From Clostridium sp. (lineage in GTDB: Bacteria > Bacillota > Clostridia > Acetivibrionales > Acetivibrionaceae): 17,463 bases of DNA. The DNA lies in NCBI GenBank assembly GCA_012841175.1, contig DUVG01000113.1:1-17463 (forward strand), in the 5' to 3' direction. Both the position numbers and the translations under genes were made by a program. Shown in pieces: positions 15,501 through 17,463 of the stretch. The notes under the pieces are model-generated. The model was not told where the DNA came from, did no database searches, and saw only the letters and a program-made list of their open reading frames with translations. The stretch's first letter is position 1, and every line of letters begins with the position of its first letter.

Positions 15501-16079
15501 AGAGGAGCGGGTAATTTACTAGGAGCACAGCAGCATGGAAATATTGATTTGGTAGGATATGATATGTATGTTAGACTTCTTTCAGATGCTATAAATGAAT
15601 TAAAAGGTACTGCACCAGAGGAACAGGAAGTGGAAATTTCTGTAGACTTTAAAGTTAGTGCTTATATAGACAACAGTTATATAAACGATGAAAACCAAAA
15701 AATTGAAATGTATAAAAAGATAGCGTCAATACAGGATGAAAAAGATATTCTTGATATAAGGGACGAGTTAATTGACAGATATGGAGAAATACCAGAAGCT
15801 GCAGAATCTCTTATACAAATTGCACATATAAAAATGTTGGCGAAAAAATGTGGATTTTCATCCATTCAGGAAAAGGGAGAAAATGTAATACTTCAGTTTA
15901 TGGAAAACAAACATGCAGATATTAATATAATTGGAAAATTAATGGATAAATATAGAAGAAGAATACTTTTTACTGCTAGTAACAAACCATATATTACATT
16001 TAAAACCAAAAATCCTTCCGGGAAAATACTTCCAAAAGATATTAAGATTTTATTACAGGACATTATTGAATTGCAGTAG
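12567..16079 (+). CDS. mfd: Transcription-repair coupling factor Mfd
   Basis: Large DNA translocase that removes RNA polymerase stalled at lesions and recruits UvrA for nucleotide-excision repair. The 1170 residues are full length. The N-terminal UvrB-like, UvrA-contacting region spans about 1-450. The CarD-like RNA-polymerase-interacting domain lies at about 505-570 (NDYVVHQIYGIGKYIG, then YLKIQYYDGDFLYVPTNQLD). The RecG-like helicase core has Walker A GDVGYGKT at 654-661, DEEQ at 755-758, the TLTATPIPRTLHMSL motif that follows it, and QLRGRVGR at 924-931. The C-terminal TRCF domain ends at the stop. AGAGGA at 12551-12556 lies 10 bases before ATG 12567; a second ATG three codons on is a possible alternative start. 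The gene follows pth by 30 bases. No disruption is seen. Confidence 0.98.
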   Translation: MRNMKSKNYLINPLMEMSQYRDILDDIKKGNGAISLGGSSQSQKAHISYAILKHLNLKGVFIANNDISARKTYEDFLNFFEEGVLYFPPEEIMFHDIEAKSHDSTYERIKTLYKIMNGEYEIIITSPEAIGRKLIDKELFCNSTVSFSVGESVDLSEISKMLVAIGYERMSVVEGKGQFAIRGGIVDIFPINSEVAVRIEFFDDEIDSIRSFDVISQRSLEKIEEVTILPARELLYDAKRREEIINKISHSLNEYLKKLNKKDLEGFKNKIEEKVKGDIEKFKEQYYFAGMDRYIPYIIDKPSMIMDYVDREKTLFFLDEPKKFEIRYKNLLYENYELCKTFLEKGYLLPESFGIYVSLEYILKNIEKNKLVHFNTLEVEERVSSKLLNSYKGHFELLIDDIRKWKKDGYKIVVLSGGQSRGRILEENLKKEGIEANYYNEVVNEVLPGQVVITGGCLQTGFEYQDIGFVIVSGKDFFGEQKRTKKTYGKKNKGQKISVFTDLNLNDYVVHQIYGIGKYIGVEQLEVEGIKKDYLKIQYYDGDFLYVPTNQLDLIQKYIGSEGRTPRLSKLGGNDWAKTKAKAKESLMELAEDLIKLYAKREALKGYKFSKDTVWQKQFEELFPFQETEDQLRCIEEIKKDMESEKPMDRLLCGDVGYGKTEVAIRAIFKAVMDGKQVAYLVPTTVLAQQQFENFKERMKDFPISIEVISRFKSRGEQSKILKDTKAGVIDVLIGTHRLLQKDIEFKDLGLLVIDEEQRFGVMHKERIKNMKANVDVLTLTATPIPRTLHMSLMGIRDISTIEDPPEERYPVQTYVMEYNPEVIKEAINRELARGGQIFYLFNRVRSINVKAAQIKNLVPDAKVGVAHGQMKETDLENIMLQFVEGEYDVLVCTTIIESGLDMPNVNTIIVEDADRMGLAQLYQLRGRVGRSNRLAYAYITYKKDKVLSEIAEKRLQAIKEFTEFGSGFKIAMRDLQIRGAGNLLGAQQHGNIDLVGYDMYVRLLSDAINELKGTAPEEQEVEISVDFKVSAYIDNSYINDENQKIEMYKKIASIQDEKDILDIRDELIDRYGEIPEAAESLIQIAHIKMLAKKCGFSSIQEKGENVILQFMENKHADINIIGKLMDKYRRRILFTASNKPYITFKTKNPSGKILPKDIKILLQDIIELQ

Positions 16080-16099
16080 TCGTTGCAATTTATTATAAT
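16071..16099 (+). promoter_or_regulatory. Possible promoter, with overlapping small hairpin, ahead of the PrsA/SurA-like gene
   Basis: A perfect TATAAT (16094-16099) lies 17 bases after TTGCAG (16071-16076), a -35 with only three consensus bases. The same place holds a 7-bp inverted repeat, AATTGCA (16069-16075) with TGCAATT (16084-16090), directly at the mfd stop. It may be a weak transcript end, an operator-like site, or both. Confidence 0.4.
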
Positions 16100-16180
16100 A
16101 TTTATAGTCATGAATTTTTTTAAAGAGGGTTCTGACTTTTTATTATATTTAAAATTTAATAAAGAATGTGAGGAGATATC

Positions 16181-17221
16181 GTGTTGAAGAAGAAAAGAGC
16201 AGTTATATCTATAGCATCGTTATTGATTCTTGCACTTTTAGTAGGTTATTTTGTTTATGCTAATGCGACAAGTTATGTGGCTATCATTAATGGAGAAAAA
16301 ATTACAAAAGCAGAATATCTTTTTTATCTTTATAGTGAAAAGAGAGTAATGGAAGATAATAAGAGTCAAGAAGAGATAGATGCTTTGTGGAATTCAAAAA
16401 TTGATGGTGTCGATGCAGCAGAGGTGGTAAAACAAAATGCCCTTGAAAATGCAAAAAAATACAAAATACAACTTTTTAAAGCCCAAGAGCAAGGACTATT
16501 TTTAAATGACAATGATTATAGCAGTATTGAAAACTCTATAGATACTTTATTAGGGCAAATATCAGGATTTGAAGGGACAAGAAAACAAGCAGAAAAAAGC
16601 TTTAAAGAGTGGTTTGGTATTTCTGTAAATCAATACAAAGATATAATAGAAAAATGGAATTTAGGATTTAAGTTTGCACTAAAGGAACAACAGGAAAATA
16701 TAAAAGTTACAGAAGAGGAATTAAAAGAACATTACAAAGAAAATAGCCAAAACTTTATTAAAGCCACTGCAGATATTTTATTATTTTATAAAAGAGATGT
16801 GCAAAGTGGATACGTAATGTTTTCTGATGAAGAAATAGAAGAAGCTGAGAAAAAAGCTGAAGGTGCTATAGAAAAAATTAAAGATGGTGAAAGATTTATA
16901 TCAGTAGCAGCTGAGTTTGCCGATGACACTAAAGTTCAACTTGAAGAAAATGTTGAAATTAAAATGGGAGCTTATATTGAACAAGAAATAATAGATTGGG
17001 CTGTAAGAAGTAATGTGGGAGATGTAGGTTTAATTGATACGGAATTAGGTTTTAACATAGTAGAAGTAAAAAATTTGACATCTTTTGAAGATGAAAGAGA
17101 TAAAGTTAGAAATGTAGTAGCTGCTGAAAAGTATGAAAAATTATTAGATGAATGGGCAAAAGATCCTGTATATAATTTAGAATTAAATGAAAAAGCCTTA
17201 AATAGAATAAAAGTTAGATAA
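16181..17221 (+). CDS. Exported PrsA/SurA-like foldase protein with PpiC-type domain
   Basis: Probable extracytoplasmic folding factor of 346 residues. A basic start (MLKKKRAV) and a hydrophobic segment at about 9-27 form a signal peptide or anchor. There is no lipobox Cys, unlike classical PrsA; AN-A just after the segment could be a signal peptidase I site. A SurA-N-like helical chaperone region spans about 31-190. A parvulin (PpiC) type domain spans about 193-298 (TADILLFYKRD, then AAEFADDT, then GFNIVEV). The two His residues normal in parvulins (SHIL and GFHI/GYHI) are Asp198 and Asn292 here, so isomerase activity is doubtful and a chaperone role more likely. GTG 16181 and the next codon TTG 16184 are both possible starts, with AGGAG at 16171-16175. 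It sits between mfd and spoVT, its usual clostridial position. Confidence 0.88.
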   Translation: MLKKKRAVISIASLLILALLVGYFVYANATSYVAIINGEKITKAEYLFYLYSEKRVMEDNKSQEEIDALWNSKIDGVDAAEVVKQNALENAKKYKIQLFKAQEQGLFLNDNDYSSIENSIDTLLGQISGFEGTRKQAEKSFKEWFGISVNQYKDIIEKWNLGFKFALKEQQENIKVTEEELKEHYKENSQNFIKATADILLFYKRDVQSGYVMFSDEEIEEAEKKAEGAIEKIKDGERFISVAAEFADDTKVQLEENVEIKMGAYIEQEIIDWAVRSNVGDVGLIDTELGFNIVEVKNLTSFEDERDKVRNVVAAEKYEKLLDEWAKDPVYNLELNEKALNRIKVR

Positions 17222-17254
17222 AAATTTAAAAGAAAATTGTAAATTAGCTGTTAA

Positions 17255-17291
17255 TAAAACTCCACTTTTTTGAGGTGGAGTTTTAATTTTT
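17255..17291 (+). terminator. Rho-independent terminator after the PrsA/SurA-like gene
   Basis: An 11-bp perfect stem, TAAAACTCCAC (17255-17265) with GTGGAGTTTTA (17275-17285), has a 9-nt loop and is followed by ATTTTT. It lies 34 bases past the stop and separates the block from spoVT. Confidence 0.88.
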
Positions 17292-17432
17292 CCATATTTA
17301 AAAGCTTTAAGTTGCTTCAATTGTGGTTTGACAGAGAATGTTATCATAATTCACCTGTAATGTATAAAACTCCAATAAAAAATGAATAATAAAACTGTAG
17401 TTAAAATTAAACGTAAAAAGGAGGCAAATAAA

Positions 17433-17463
17433 TTGAAGGCAACTGGAATAGTCAGAAGAATAG
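17433..17463 (+). CDS. spoVT: Stage V sporulation protein T (AbrB-family regulator), 3' partial
   Basis: Only the first ten codons are inside the window. TTG 17433 is preceded by AAGGAGG at 17418-17424 with 8-base spacing. The peptide MKATGIVRRI is the start of SpoVT, an AbrB-fold DNA-binding regulator of forespore genes. The position after mfd and a PrsA/SurA-like gene is the normal location in spore-forming Firmicutes. I could not assign a SigG promoter in the roughly 140 bases upstream with confidence. Confidence 0.88.
   Translation, partial: MKATGIVRRI

Noticed and set aside
17328..17361. SigA or SigG promoter for spoVT from TTGACA 17328 and CATAAT 17345
   Set aside because: The spacing between the two is only 11 bases, and no matching SigG -35 is found at the right distance. 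Other -10-like strings are too far away.
1..17463. CRISPR array, insertion sequence, prophage or defence system
   Set aside because: There are no regularly spaced repeats, transposase or integrase frames, terminal inverted repeats or recognisable defence proteins. All large frames have ordinary assignments.

Overview
The window looks like chromosome of a low-GC, endospore-forming, motile and cellulosome-producing member of the Clostridia, probably from the Acetivibrio/Ruminiclostridium group. Four things point there: a dockerin-bearing feruloyl esterase that resembles the N-terminal half of Clostridium thermocellum XynZ, flagellar rod genes, sporulation genes spoVG and spoVT, and strongly AT-rich intergenic DNA. 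Genus assignment is inference from remembered family sequences; no search was run.

Layout. (1) 1-2255: a secreted modular esterase gene cut by the left edge: feruloyl esterase, CBM6 and type I dockerin, then an in-frame TAA inside a Pro/Thr linker, then a second alpha/beta-hydrolase module in the same frame. It looks like one two-esterase gene split by a single stop codon. (2) 2316-3147: a terminator, a small integral membrane protein and a tRNA-Arg(CCG) with its own promoter. (3) 3182-5310: a flagellar rod operon (flgF-like, flgG, FlgJ-type rod-binding protein) behind a good SigD-type promoter and closed by a hairpin. (4) 5341-6295: a membrane-anchored, degenerate chemoreceptor-like gene broken by a +1 frameshift. 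(5) 6310-8272: fabZ with a near-consensus SigA promoter, facing murC on the minus strand; the two share a bidirectional terminator. (6) 8631-17463: the conserved clostridial block spoVG - glmU - prs - pth - mfd - PrsA/SurA-like protein - spoVT. spoVG has a full-consensus SigH promoter. spoVT is cut by the right edge.

How the genes fit together. fabZ (fatty acid and membrane supply), murC and glmU (UDP-GlcNAc and peptidoglycan precursors), prs (PRPP), pth (tRNA recycling) and mfd (transcription-coupled repair) are housekeeping. spoVG and spoVT tie the block to entry into and progress through sporulation. The flagellar genes and the receptor-like gene belong to motility and signalling. The esterase belongs to extracellular plant-cell-wall breakdown.

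The points most worth a second look are the two single-event gene disruptions (1479-1481 and about 5627-5643), the approximately 400-base structured region between spoVG and glmU, a SigD-like promoter pointing at murC, and a PrsA-like foldase domain that has lost both conserved histidines. I found no CRISPR array, insertion sequence, prophage or obvious defence system.
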